From: Perca fluviatilis
Taxonomy: Eukaryota > Chordata > Actinopteri > Perciformes > Percidae
Length of the DNA stretch: 64,000 bases
Direction of reading: 5' to 3'
Assembly (NCBI RefSeq): GCF_010015445.1
Contig: NC_053120.1
Coordinates: forward strand, 6,267,114-6,331,113
Below are positions 46,721 to 59,388 of this stretch, in pieces. The notes beneath the pieces were generated by a model that searched no databases, was not told where the DNA came from, and worked only from the letters and a program-made list of their open reading frames with translations. Position 1 is the first letter of the stretch. Each line of letters begins with the position of its first letter. The position numbers and the translations under genes were made by a program.

Positions 46721-47174
46721 CGAGAGTCCCTCAGTTCATTAGCGTTTAGATTGGAATCTGTGGTGGTGTTGGTTATGGCAGCTGTACTTTGTCCCCTGTA
46801 GGATTGGAGAGGAGGAAAATTGAAACCACAACCTCTAGACAAGCAGACATTTAAGGCCTTGTCAGAGTGAGATAGGGCTCCCCGGCCCTGCCAAACACTG
46901 ACGGCTGACTCCATCACTCTCAATATCCTCCCCCTCACTCCCCGCAGCCTCCCCTTTAAAACAAAAGGAGATGTGGGGAACAGATTGCAGGGCAACTTCT
47001 GGTCAGAGATATATACGGACTCCGCTCTCCTTTTTCTCCAACTGAACGTAAAGTAAATTGTTTAGGAAAGATTCAAGTAGACATGTGTTCACTCAGGAGG
47101 GCATGAAATGAGGCCAAATTTGAAAATGTTTCAACTTGAGAGAAAAAATGTGCACTGATCAAAAAATCTGGAGA

Positions 47175-47368
47175 CTTGGGCCGACCTCTAGCTCACCCAG
47201 TAAGAGCATGCACCCCATGTAGGCTGAGGCCTTTGCAGCGGCCTGGGTTCAAATCCAGCCTGCGGCCCTTTGCTACGTGTCATCCCCCATCTCTCTCCCA
47301 CCTTTCCTATCTATCCACTGGCACTCTGAAATAAAGGGAAACCCCCCCCCCAAAAAAAATCTTTAAAT
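47175..47368 (+). mobile_element. tRNA-derived SINE with 11-bp target duplication
   Basis: A-box-like TCTAGCTCACCCAGTAAGAGC and B box GGTTCAAATCC are followed by the CCCATCTCTCTCCCACC body. AAATCTGGAGA is repeated at 47164-47174 and 47369-47379. Confidence 0.88.
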
Positions 47369-48727
47369 AAATCTGGAGATTCATGCAAATATGTTGAGGC
47401 AAAAAAAATACCTTTGAAATTGAGTCTGAACATTGGATGACATTCATGTATAACGTTCTGCACTTAACATCTGTGTGTTTAAAAATAGTTATAGACATTT
47501 GCAGTTTTTAAGGCCAATTATCTTTGTCACAACCTGATCTGAACTTTGTGTATTATCTCACAACAAGCAGCGATACTCGGTGTTTTAGGCCCTTTGTTCA
47601 CAGGTGACGATGTAATTTAAATTACAGCTTTAAGGTATCAAATGATTTTGTTCTTCACGGTCTGTCCAAGTCTTCATCATGAAGTCATCCCTCTCTGTCT
47701 TCACAGAAAGTAAAAGTAGATCTACACATAATGTTATGACCACCATTTGCATTTGAACATTATGTTGTCATGGAGGGAATAACGCACAAACAACAAGAGT
47801 GGCATTTCCTCCTGCACTTGCAGAGCACTATTTTCTTTCACCCTGCTTAACAAAAGTCAGTTGGAAAAAAAGAAGATTTCCTCAAGATAAGAAAATGGTG
47901 TGTGTAATAAAATTATAAGCCACCGCTGCCACTCTCAGCTTTTTATATTTTTACAAAGTCTCATTGCATGGCATCATTTCTTTCAGCTAACATAATTAAC
48001 TCTGCTCATTTTGGTGCATAGCTCACAGCAATACTGATGTACACAATAACGCACACACTGCAGCGACTCAACACTATGTGCATCAAATTAAGATGTTGAT
48101 TAGTGTTGGGTAGACCGTTGCCGTTTATGGCTCTGGCTCCAACACAGAGCGAGTGATCCAATTTTAGTTATACTCCTGTTTGCGAGGTCAGTGACATTTT
48201 CATGCAGGCTGCTGGCTATTTCCATCAATTTCACTTTAATAACATTAAACCAATGTGATTGCTGAGAGTAAATCCACATTACTGAACATAATTTTCAACC
48301 GTCCTGACATCCTGTTCCGTGTGCACTCGATGTTTCAGTCCCTCCCGTCACTGTCCCGCGCCACTCTGCAGAGATGGGACTGTTAATGGCAGGAGACGAA
48401 GACGAGCTCGGCAGTTCACCTCGAGGGAACCCGCACCGAATGACACGCGGTGGCTATGACGACCGTGGGAAGGTTAGATCATCCAAATAAATCTCAACTA
48501 CTTTGAGATTAAACTGCCACGGTTACGTAACAGCTACACAACCAACAAAAACAGACCTCATCCTGCAGATGCTGACCCCCCCCCGACGCGCTGCCTGTCA
48601 ATGACTCACAGAGTCAATGACTGCGTTTGTACATTTATTTGTAGGAGAAACAAAGTTGTGTATCCAAGACGTTCCATAAGTGCTTTAATTGCTTACAACA
48701 GGTGTCCAAAAGTCATACGATAAACGG

Positions 48728-49533
48728 AAGGCCGTTTTCACATCTATAGTTAGTTTGCTTTGGCCCGAATCAGTTAATGAGTTTGTAAACTTGGAGAGAT
48801 TTCCCCTTGATTTGGTTTGGTTTCATACCTTGAAAAATCCAAGTGTACCAAAAATGCGTCATTACAAATCTCGCTAAAAATGTTCACCCCGCTTATTGGT
48901 CGGATGTGTCTGGGGGCAGGAGCAAGACAGTATACTGGAAGAAGGTCCTGTGTTCTGGTCTAGTGCATATTTGTTTGCATCTTCATGACCAAACCAGCTC
49001 ATTTCATTAAAATGATCAGACATTGTTTTGCGAGCGACGTTACTACGTTTGCTCTGGTCACCGAGACTTGGCTCTGCTCTGCCGGCGTCTTGTCTCCAGC
49101 TTTAGCGGCGGCTGCTTTGACCACGGAGATGCGAGTGACGGACGGCGAGCTTGACCGCAGTCTATTTCTGTGAGAGAAACACTGCAAGCTGCTACAGTTT
49201 GCTGCTCTGCCACATCGCAGATTGCAAAGCACACCTGACTACAGGAGACATTAGCTCAGACTTGCGGAGTACGCACACAGCAGTTGGGGCGATTTGATTT
49301 TGGATCACGTTCTCCCCACATTCGAACCACACCAGAGTTGGACTGAAAGCGTACTGAGACGACCTCTTCAAGGAAGTCTCGGTACGCTTGTTTGGTCCAC
49401 TTCTGGTGCGCACAGGAGTGCGATTTCCACGTTCTCACCTGCCCAAACGAACCGCACCAATTGGGCAAACAAACTCTAGTGCAATTTAACCGAAATAAAG
49501 GAGGCAGGTGTGAAAACACCCTAATACTTCCAC
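48728..49533. mobile_element. Probable TIR element
   Basis: The left end GGCCGTTTTCACATCT and right end AGGTGTGAAAACACCCT are inverted over about 16 bp. The body has several unsupported open frames. The family is not determined. Confidence 0.5.
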
Positions 49534-49899
49534 CATCACACCCTCTCTCTCCATTAACAAAAACTAAACAGGTGAGCAGATGATATCCCTCTTGCTTTCT
49601 CTGCCAACACCAATTACCATAAGTGACCAAAAAGGTGTTCCATAATGATAAACTGTACCTGGCTGTTACAGTAAGGTTAAAAACAAATGGTGGTCATCAT
49701 TCAAGTTTTAATCAAACACCATTTTATACAATTTAGGGCTGGCATTTTTTTCAGTAATAGCATTCTGTAAATGCCCTTCATGTGGTAGTTGTAGTTTTCA
49801 TTATTACTGGTAGAATCGGCCAGTCCTGCACAGAATTCATTTTGTACCAATGCAGGAAGCATAGTTGTTGTTGCTAGCGTCTCAGTGAGGCTGCACTTA

Positions 49900-50735
49900 G
49901 ACACAGTGGTGCTTGAGCTACATGTTAGCGTCAGCATGCTAACATACTCACCGTGACTATGCTAGTCATTCCCAGACCTTCCTCCACAGCGAGGCTAGTC
50001 CACCCAGCATCCCGGGATGGGAGAGAAACGTGTTCTGGTTTATTGGCATTTCTTTAAACAAACCACAATCGTCTTGGGCGCCGCTACGCGCTGTACGGAG
50101 CAACAGTGCCGCTGCAAAATAGCCTCAGAAAGGAACTTGTTTTGAAGGAACATTGAACAGAACATTGGACAGATAGTCTAGCTAGCTGTCTGGATTTACC
50201 CTGCAGAGATCTGAGGAGCAGTTAACCATAGTCCTCAGAAATCCACCGGAGGTTAGAACGCCAACACAAAGGCCGGACCACCGGGCCTAAATGAGGGACA
50301 TTCGGCGACTTTCCGTCGGCACCTGAGCAATCCCGGCAGTGGAACGTCGTGTGCATAGACTATGACAATGCTAGCATGTTCACCATCTTAGTTTAGCATG
50401 TTAGCATGCTAACATTTAATATTAAACACATAGTACAGCTGAGGCTGATGGGAATGGCAGTTTTGCAGGAATTTTGTAAAAATTGTGACTTCATGGTGTG
50501 GAATACATGATGTACACTATGAATGTCTGTGCCAAATTGTATGGCAAACCATCTGGTACATGCTAAGATATTATCAGGATAAGTGAAAACTTTGACACGC
50601 TGGTGGCGCTCGAGGAAAGGTCAGGGGATAACCCGTCGTTAATCCTCTGGGAACCATGAATGTCTGTCAAGTAAACTTCATGGCAATCCATCCAGCAGTT
50701 GTTGAACTATTTCGGTCTTCATGGCTGTAGTATCG
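49900..50735. repeat. Teleost interspersed repeat split by a hAT insertion
   Basis: TTAGCATGCTAACA-rich sequence, then GAGGCTGATGGGAATGGCAG and CAATCCATCCAGCAGTTGTT, is a widespread fish repeat. It is interrupted at 49963-50363. Confidence 0.6.
49963..50363 (-). mobile_element. hAT-like element, copy 6
   Basis: A reverse-oriented family copy beginning TAGTCATTCCCAGACC and ending GCATAGACTAT, flanked by GACTATGC (49955-49962) and GACAATGC (50364-50371), an 8-bp duplication with one mismatch. Confidence 0.88.
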
Positions 50736-51229
50736 TATTTTGAAACAAGAAACAAAAGCAAACTGAGTGACAAGAAAGCCGAATCTAAATCTAGAATCTA
50801 GAATCAATTTTGAAACAAATTGATTTGTTGAGAACCAAGTTTTTTTTTTTTACAGTACTGCTGCTGGTTGTTGTGTTTGCACATTAAATTGCACTTTTTT
50901 GTTTGTGTTCTTATAGAGGTACATTATCTGACCCCTCGATATAATGACAAAGCTACTTTGAACTAATCTTTAAAAAAGTAGGCAGATTTCTTTTATTTGA
51001 TTTTTTTTTCTTTTAACATTTTAGGAGAAAATGACTTTCTAAGATGCAAATTTTCTTTCAGTGTGAGATTCTGGGTCAGTAAAAGAGGGCTCTTTTTTCA
51101 CCCTCATACCAGATTAAATGATTTGCACCAATCCGAGCATGTGATCATTTACAACACTGAGTGCTATAGGACATAGTCTGTAGATGTGCTCTTCTGTGGG
51201 ATTCACTCACTCTGCTGGTTAGAAAACCT

Positions 51230-51560
51230 TAGTCTAAAGTACTAAAGGGGGTTCAATATGAAGATCATGGAATCTCCCTCTGTAAGTAAACAGGGGGGCC
51301 CTGTCTGTGCAAGCCCCGGCTCCTCCGGCTCACCATTTGTGATAATTAAATTTTCCGCAGAGCAGATTTTATCTTTCTGACACATCGAGGGGAAGCTGTG
51401 AAAAGACCCATTTTCTCCGTGAGTCTGAGGAGGGAAAGCAGCAGAAACAAATGTGTTTCATCAGGGGAAAGACAGCCTGGAAAAGCTATTTAAAACAATT
51501 CCATTTGCCAGAGGTTTCCATTATCAAGTCTGTGATGGAGGACACTGGGAGGGGAGGGAC
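51230..51560. promoter_or_regulatory. Candidate conserved non-coding element
   Basis: Non-repetitive block with GTGATAATTAAATTTTCC, CAATATGAAGATCATGG and TTCCATTATCAAGTC. No coding frame. The call is from general appearance. Confidence 0.28.
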
Positions 51561-52200
51561 GATAACAAAATAAATGCAATCTTCTGAAGCAAAATTGCAC
51601 GAAGCAATACATATATTCTGCTATAAATGTATATAGGACAGTCTTTCCCCTTGGTCACCAATGTTTAGTTTCATAAAATGTACTGTTATTAATTAGAGTT
51701 TACGTGCTCTTTTTTTCTTATGTAGCCTGCTTTTTCTCAGTTGACATTTTTCTTATTCTCAGATAGTAACCTCTAAAGTCTAAATTGGATTTGATACCTG
51801 TTGACATTAAGCAGAAAACTGCAAAGTATCTATTAACACTTTAAAGAAATGAAGTTATGTCAAATTGATAAAAAAAAAATCTCTAACACATAATCAGTTT
51901 TAGACTGAATCGACCCGATCTCTGACGATGACAGGGAAACCCCCCCGACATGTTTCGGATGCAGCAGCAGATGACAGATCGACTTTTAATGCTGTTTAAT
52001 GATTCGTGACGGAGGTGACTAAAGAACCAGAGTGACTTTGCTCAACGGGCTGAGATGGGCACCCTTGGAGTCCACTGGAAGGAGAGAGGACAAGGGGAAT
52101 GCATTAATGCGGTATTGATCAGTATGACATTCCTATCAGTGAGACGGACAGAAAGGTCGCAGTCACTCACTCGGACTTTACCTTGTGTGTCCACCTGTCC

Positions 52201-52203
<3 letters not shown>

Positions 52204-52232
<29 letters not shown>
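52204..52232. repeat. (GA)n microsatellite
   Basis: About 14 GA units directly before a LINE-like remnant. Confidence 0.95.
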
Positions 52233-52235
<3 letters not shown>

Positions 52236-52800
52236 GCAAAATGAAAAGAAAATACAACACAAACTCCTCTGTTATCAGTCCCTGAACAGAGATATCCAAT
52301 TGGCTGGATATCTCAAAACACAAAATCCGAAAGAAAAAAACAAATGGGAGTGGGTGACCATGAGTTGGAAATTGAAAGAGGTCGCCATTTCAAATTGTGG
52401 ACCTCCAAACAGAATTACATTTCTTATGTCCATGTCCCAAATATGAAAACTTAAGAACCAAATATTTCCAAAAACTTTGAAGAACTCATACCAGGCTTCA
52501 CTGCCTACACTGAGGACAAAAAGCTTCCTCTTTTATTAGGGGAAGATAAAAGTACAGCACGGCTAGCAGCTAAATATTGAATATATTATCATTATTATTC
52601 TTTCTTTGTGTTTTTTTTATAATCCCTGATTGTATATGCATATGGAGCCAGAGTGTGCGACTCTTTTTTCATATTTTCAGGTGTACCTCCAATGATCAGC
52701 ACTTCACTATAATGTTTTTTGTTTCTATATTATTCATCATTTATTTAACCAGAAAGTCCCGTTGAGATACTATATCTCCTCTGCCAGGGAGTCCTGGTTT
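52233..52800 (+). pseudogene. LINE ORF2 3'-end remnant and 3' UTR
   Basis: Conceptual translation in shifting frames gives LLCYQSLNRDIQLAGYLKTQ, then TELHFLCPCPKYENLRTKYF, then EELIPGFTAYTEDKKLPLLL. The E-L-H-F-L-x-x-C-P-K-Y motif is typical of the C-terminal end of non-LTR retrotransposon ORF2 proteins. At least two frame breaks are present. A pyrimidine-rich 3' part ends near GTCCCGTTGAGATAC. Confidence 0.5.
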
Positions 52801-53014
52801 ACCTTGCATAGGCAGCCAGATTCTCGCGATATCACGAGATCAGGCGTTACTCATTGAGGGGCTCGCCAAGCTTTAATTTGTGGCTCGCACGGCATAATAC
52901 GGTGTTATGATCATTCAGTCAATACAGATATTTCATAAAAACATTACAAACAAGTAAGGTTATAACAGAAACCTAAGTCTGCTCTTTTACAAATTTATGC
53001 AACTATTTATATTT

Positions 53015-53560
53015 AAAGTGCTCATATTATGCTCATTTTCAGGTTCATAATTATATTTAGAGGCTATATCAGAATAGCTTTACATGGTTTAATTTTCAAA
53101 AAGCACTGTATTTTTGTTGTACTGCACATTGCTGCATCTCCTCTTGTCACCCTGTGTGTTGAGCTCTCTGTTTTAGCTACAGAGTGAGGCATCTCACTTC
53201 TGTTCCATATCTGTTGGGAGTCGCACATGCTCAGTAGCTAGGTAAGGACTACTAGCCAGTCAGAAGCAGAGTATGAGGGCATCCCATGCTAGCGGCTAGG
53301 CGAGCATTATAACGTGTTACAAAGTTCCGTTTGTCACGGAAGTAAAGGCTGGACTACAAGATGGAAATATACACTAGAAAAAATATTTAAACTTGCTCAG
53401 CCCTTCTGTCCATAACACCAGTTGCCAGTTTGGGCGGTCTTTCCAGCTAACGCGGAATGTGGTCTTGGATGGTTGGATACATGATGGGCTAATGAAGAAC
53501 ATATTGTATGTTTAGGGACAGATTGATAAGTAGACATGCTATTTGTGACTAGATGTAACT
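53015..53560. repeat. Common teleost repeat starting AAAGTGCTCATATTATGC
   Basis: The starting words match a repeat I recognise as abundant in teleosts. The expected inverted right end was not found, so the copy is probably truncated. Right limit uncertain. Confidence 0.5.
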
Positions 53561-53764
53561 TTTGATACTTTGTGGTAAAAGTCGCTCTCCTATTGACTTT
53601 GTCCTATCAGTGTGGCTCTCATGCAAAAAATAGCGAAGACCACTGTATCAAATGAAAATCCATCTTGTCGGGCTTCAAGTAATGTGTTTGTGTCTGAACT
53701 ACCAGCGGTCGAACCAGTCAGCATCTGGTGAGGAGCTACTGGCATCTACAGGCGTGGTTTAGGT

Positions 53765-54523
53765 TAGGGCTTTGACTTTTGCCCAAAAATCATATTCAAA
53801 GTTAATTTGTTTATTAATATTAATATTTGAATATATTTGAATATTTATTAATAATATTTTGACCATTGAATGCCTTCAGTAAGACCTCTATTTTTCAAAC
53901 TTAAGTTGTATATGCTCTGTCCACCAGAGGGCAGTGTATCAGTCAATGTCAATAGGCAGACAATGATGTTTTCAGAAGAAAAACCCTATTATTAAAATTG
54001 TTAATATTATTAAAAGTCAGACCCTGGATTAAACACAAACAGTTTGCTTTCGACAGGAAGTTCGGAGCTTTCACCGTAGCCTACGTAAGTGGTCTGATGT
54101 TTATACTTGTGCTCTGGTGTGTGCATCGATCCGGCGTGTGTGTGTGTGTGGGGAGTGTGTGTTGAGAGAGTGACGGTGATTACCGGTAGCTTCAGAGTGA
54201 GCAGTGACTCTAGAGTCACAGTGAGAGGAACAAAGTGTCTCCCCTGTTCTTTCTGACCACGGTGGGACATCTGTAGCAGGAGAAGTTAACCCTCTCCTTG
54301 ATTTCATGTTGTTGATGGAGAAGGAGAACCAGGAAATGAGTTGGGGGGGAAATGCAACGCCTCGGAATCTGAATTGAAAACGTTTACAAGCAAACACATT
54401 TACAAAAAATAATGCCCATAACCGGTTCGAATATCAAGAGCTGCCTAATATTTGTTCGAATATCATTATTTTTTTTACTATTCGAATTATATTCGAAGAA
54501 CAAAGTTCAGCGTCAAAGCCCTG
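53765..54523. mobile_element. Non-autonomous hAT element with 8-bp duplication
   Basis: Ends TAGGGCTTTGAC and GTCAAAGCCCTG, flanked by GTTTAGGT at 53757-53764 and 54524-54531. Its central part (54120-54360) is homologous to 14150-14690 and provides the empty site for the insertion there. Confidence 0.9.
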
Positions 54524-55129
54524 GTTTAGGTGTGTGTGAGACAGCCGCGACTGTTCGATCAAAACAACAATGGCGGTTGTGATAGACAGATGGTTCAGCC
54601 AATCACCAGGAGTCAGGAGTTTCTTGAAAGTGCCTGCCCTTAACCAACATTGACAGATAACATCACAACAAAACAATGGTTCGTATGATACAAAAAGTTG
54701 TGTATACTTTTTTGTGCCTTATTCTACGAATGTCAAGCAACACGAGCGATCAGTGTGCCTGTGCAAGCCCCGGCAGCGCAGAACCTCTTAGGCCACACAA
54801 CTACTCGGTTAGGTTTAGGGAAGTCCGAATCGAGTCTGAAGTCTTTTGAGGACGAGCTTCGAGTCAAGTCTCAAGTCCTGTGTGCGACTTGAGTGCAACT
54901 TGAGTCCGAGTCTCAAACTCGAGTCCCCATCTCTGCCACACAGTAGCTGCAATGCACAGCTTGATCTGAGCTTACTATTGGGTTTTGCAGAATCTTTCGA
55001 TACGAAACGGTTGGATATAGACAGAATGCTCCTCTTATCCTCTTGGCTTTGTCTTGTCTGAAAGATGATATCCTGACCGTGTGTTGTATTTTTTTGAGAA
55101 AGCATAGTTTTTATTGGCGTCTATAGAGT

Positions 55130-55530
55130 CTCGTGCTTCTTTTGATTCCCGCTGTCAGGCTGGAAAGACATAAAGGCTCGTCATGTGCGCTTCTGTGAGC
55201 CTCGTGCAACTACAATCACTCATCCACCGCAGGAATCACAAACTGTTGGTGCTACAGATCAGTTATTAAACAGAAGGGGTTTGGATCATTAGGCGTGCTG
55301 ACGGGGACTCCCTGTGCCAGATGTGCTGGGCCTCTGGTTCAGCTGTGGGACAGACACATTCCGACATTAACTCACACACTGACACCATCTCTTTATTGCA
55401 CATCACTGAGAGTAATTAGCTCTGCCGTTCCTGGAAAACCCTCTGGGAGCTCATTTAGGAAAAAAACAGGGTGAATCCCCATTAACGTTCAGGTATAAAG
55501 CTGTTTCTGCCCGGTGTCACGTCCGAGCTG
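55130..55530. promoter_or_regulatory. Candidate conserved non-coding element
   Basis: Non-repetitive, moderately GC-rich block with CAGTTATTAAACAG, GAGAGTAATTAGCTCTG and CCATTAACGTTCAGG. No open frame of note. Confidence 0.28.
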
Positions 55531-56398
55531 AAGACAGCACCAGAATACAACAGTAGCTCCTGGACTATCTGCAGTCAATGGCAAAAAAAACCTTTGACTA
55601 TGTAAGGATTTAATACTAAGATACTAAGGGACAGTAACAAATACTACCAAGTTTTTGCAGTTGCAGTTTTAAACACGAGGTTGGCATTGTGAAACATTCG
55701 CAAGTTGGGTATAGGTTGGGTTTCAGGTTAATTAAATGAATTGTTCATGTACCATCTGTAGTATCTGAAGGGCCTATAAGTTAAAGTCTGTATAAAGCTC
55801 AAATGTGCTGAGAAATCATGAGCACTGTATTAGTGATGTAAGTTCAATGAGTTTCCTCTCAGCAGAGTGATGTGTTGAAGAGGATGTCCTATTTGATTCT
55901 GTGATTAGGTGGCTGAGTGAGATCAATGATTGTATGTGTAGTGTTGGAGCCCACCCCCCCAAAGAGACTCAGACCTTTACTTGCCAACTCACAACTGTTT
56001 ACTTTATCTAACATGTTACCTAAACGTACCCCTCATAAACCATGTTCTTGCTGCAGCAAGTCAGAGCGCATACTGGCTTTGTCTCTCCGGGTTTTGCAAG
56101 ACCCGTCATTGATGCTGGAAACTTGACGTAATAAAACCTTTATGATCAAGTACAGTGTAAAGCGGATTTCCTCTTCAAACAGCATCACAGCATCGCTACT
56201 CAAAACACAACACATCCTTAAGCTGCTGTCCATCCAGTATATTTATCAGCACAATTAAGTTCTAAATGGATCAGAACAAAACTGAAACAAGCTCATACAA
56301 AATGATACTCGACCCGTCAATAATTTGAAAATATTGTTTTTGTTAACACAACATGAAATAACATGTATTGTTGATAAAAAATTGAAAACCTTTTTTAA

Positions 56399-56600
56399 GG
56401 GTGCCTGTGTAACTTACCTGGTAGAGTGCAAGCCCATATACAGAGGTTTACTTCTCGATGCAGCGGCCGCAGGTTCGACTCCAACCTGCGGCCCTTTGCT
56501 GCATGTCATTCCCCCTCTCTCTCCCCTTTAATGTTTTCAGCTGTCCTATAAAAACAAATGCCTAAAATGCCCAAAAAATAATCTTAAAAAAAAAACTGTG
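56399..56600 (+). mobile_element. tRNA-derived SINE
   Basis: The tRNA-like head includes CCTGGTAGAGTGC and a B box GGTTCGACTCC, then CCTGCGGCCCTTTGCTGCAT and CTCTCTCTCCCC. The tail is A-rich. No clear target duplication. Confidence 0.8.
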
Positions 56601-57037
56601 ATTATTATATCACAGATATGAACCAATCAGATTGCTTGATTAACTGTTTTATAAACTGTGTTAATTTACAGTCCTATTAGTGACTGACCGGCACCACCTA
56701 GTTCTTAAAGACACGTGAAAAATCTACTTTGCCACTTAGCCTTTCAGCTTTTTTTTTTGGTTACAGATCTCCGGTGAAAGAACCAAGAAACCAGAAAGAA
56801 CAGATTTTTCATGCTGATTTTTCTCCCTTCTTTTTAAGAGGAGCTAACTACCGCTGTTCACAATAATTGTCTCAGTGCAGTTAGGACAGCTCTGAAAATT
56901 TAATGAAAGGTTAATATAAAAAAGAACATGCAAATAAGCAGCTCTGTGCTAGAGTCAATAAAAAGTCATTTTTTTGTTATTGATCAGATTTTTGCCCAAA
57001 AGTAAATTTGAAATAAATTCTCACATTTTATATTGCG

Positions 57038-57403
57038 TTAACCCTCATGTTGTGCTCGGGTCAAATTCGACCCGTTTTCAATTGTTATTTTTTATATCAG
57101 AAAATATGGGATGTCAAAATAAGCACCAAAAATGTTAAAAACAAATAAATGACAAAACGTTGGGAAAAGCGACAAAAACAATGAAAATGAATGTCAAAAA
57201 CACTAGAAGAAATCATCAAAAACTATGAAAAAGCACCAAAAATGTCAAAAAAAGCGCCCGAAATTTTTTAAAAGTGACACGTCAGAGAAACGCGAGCAAA
57301 AAAAAAAGTGAAAAACGTTATAAAACGTAATAAAAAAAATTAAAAAAACTGAAAAAAGCTAGTGTTTTTTTCATGGTTGACGGGAAGACAACTCAAGGGT
57401 TAT
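57038..57403. mobile_element. TTAA-type MITE (piggyBac-like)
   Basis: Starts TTAACCCTCATGTTGTGC and ends GACAACTCAAGGGTTAT, an inverted pair around an A-rich interior with AAAAATGT words. One flank is TTAA, the other mutated to TTAT. Confidence 0.75.
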
Positions 57404-58399
57404 CCACATCCTAGCTCAGAAGATTTAAGCATGCTCAGTGAATTATCTTGATTATTTAGACGTGTATTAAATTTAATCATTTTTAATGTATCACATATCA
57501 CATCACAGACAGAAAAAGTTTAATAACTGGAATATGAAATGATTGTCAGGCTCAGTTATGCTTTTTCGGTTTGGTCATTTTATCTGTTCCCTCAGTGTGC
57601 AGCCGCTCAGCTGGCACGAGGTCGAAGGTGTTCGCAGCGATACAAAAGGTGAACAGGGAGTTAGCCTTCTCCACATAAAAAGACCACCTGGCAGTAAAGA
57701 AGCAGGACACTGAAATACCTCGACTAAAAAACACTGCTGCAAACTAAATGAAAACACAGAAAGGCAGCGTGACGTCGCTCCGACAGATCGAAAACAATGC
57801 ACTAAAGAGTTTTCATCCCAAAAAAAAATAAAAACTCACTTCCTAAATTCATGCTTACCTTTCTTTTTCCATTTGAAATATTGAGACCGTAATAAAAACA
57901 ATAATATCCATTTTTTAGATTAATCTCTCATTTTTCAAAGGGGATCTCTTCCATGTGATGTAATGCCATGGAAACGGTCGCTGCTCATCATGTCAGAGGA
58001 TTAAGATCATGGAAGCTAAATCCAGATTTTGGGTCACCTGTAACTATTCAAACCCGACATGTGCTGTCGCACGTCTCCAAGATGAACACAACATTTTAAA
58101 AAAGCCACTATTGAAGGAACTATTCTACATCAAGGCCTACTCAGGTTTTTTTTTTCATACCGTGTCAAGGTGTAAATTAAACGCATTACCTGTTTTTCAT
58201 AAAACCAGTGCAACTAGTGAGAAAAATGTACAAAACAGCAGAGGCACTGGGATCTAAGACGTTAATTTAATTTCAAATGTCATGGAAAAGGCCACAGGGT
58301 TGAGGATAGGGATCATGGAGAGTGTGTACTGAAAAGTGAATCCACTTCCTGAAACTCTGCTAAAGGGTGTCTGAGGATCAGGATCTGACATGAGAGAGG

Positions 58400-58760
58400 G
58401 AGAGTGTCACCTTGATGGTTTTAAAGAGAGGAAATGACTTTTCATCCATGCTGGCTGCGAGGATGAGGGCCTCCGACTGACACAAGAGAGCTTAATTCTG
58501 CCTGCAGGATGGAGGGAGGGAGGGAGAAGCTCGGAGGATACAAAGAATGGATGAGCGAAGGGGTGAAATTGAGCATTTGTCTGGCTCGGGTCATATCTGA
58601 TTAAAGTATGAGTCCAGTGTGAGGGGTAATTTTCATCAGGCAGCCAGATAAGCCGGAGCTGCACGGACACAGATTCTTTGTTATTCAGCAGGACTCGATC
58701 ACAGGCATGTGTCCTCTGCTGCCGTTACAATCCTTGCTGATTAACACAGGAATAGAGAGG
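58400..58760. promoter_or_regulatory. Candidate conserved non-coding element
   Basis: Non-repetitive block with GAGCTTAATTCTGCC, CATATCTGATTAAAGTATG and GCTGATTAACACAGG. No coding support. Confidence 0.27.
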
Positions 58761-58959
58761 ATGCTCTGCTCCAGTTTCTCTTTCTACCCCCCCCACTATG
58801 CCTTTCAGTCTCCCTTGTGTCTCTCTTTATTACACAGAGCCTGGTAGGAGTCAGGTGGGGGACATTTTTTTATAAATCGTTCCCTCAAACTAAGATGAAT
58901 TCCCTTAAATTGATTTGTACGCTCAATGTAGCTATTTATTCTCTCAATTTAGTCATTTG

Positions 58960-59388
58960 TAGTCTCGCTTTGCCGGACCTTCCTCCACAGCGCTGCGGAG
59001 GAGGGTCTGGCTAGTGCACACAGCATTACGGGATGGGAGAAAGACGTGCTCTGGTTTATTGGCATTTCTTTAAATAAATCACAATCGCCACGGGCGATGC
59101 TAAGTGCCGGGCAGAGTCACGGTGCCTCTGCAAAATAGCCTCTGGAAGGAAGTTGTTTTGGTGGAACGTGTGTACGTTCCAAGGTTGTTTTAGTCGTGGA
59201 ACAGAAAACTCAGATTGGACAGATAGTCTAGCTAGCTGTCTGGATTTACCCTGCAGAGATCTGAGGAGCAGTTAACCGTAGTCCTCACAAATCCACCGGA
59301 GTTTAAAATTTCAACACAAAGAAAGCGGAAGGAATTTCCAGCGGCACTGGAGCAATCCCGGAAGTGGAACAGCGTGGATTAAGACTAA
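58960..59388 (-). mobile_element. hAT-like element, copy 7, with 8-bp duplication
   Basis: A near full-length reverse copy beginning TAGTCTCGCTTTGCCGGACC and ending TTAAGACTA, flanked by GTCATTTG at 58952-58959 and 59389-59396. The subterminal palindrome is CCTCCACAGCGCTGCGGAGG. Confidence 0.92.
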
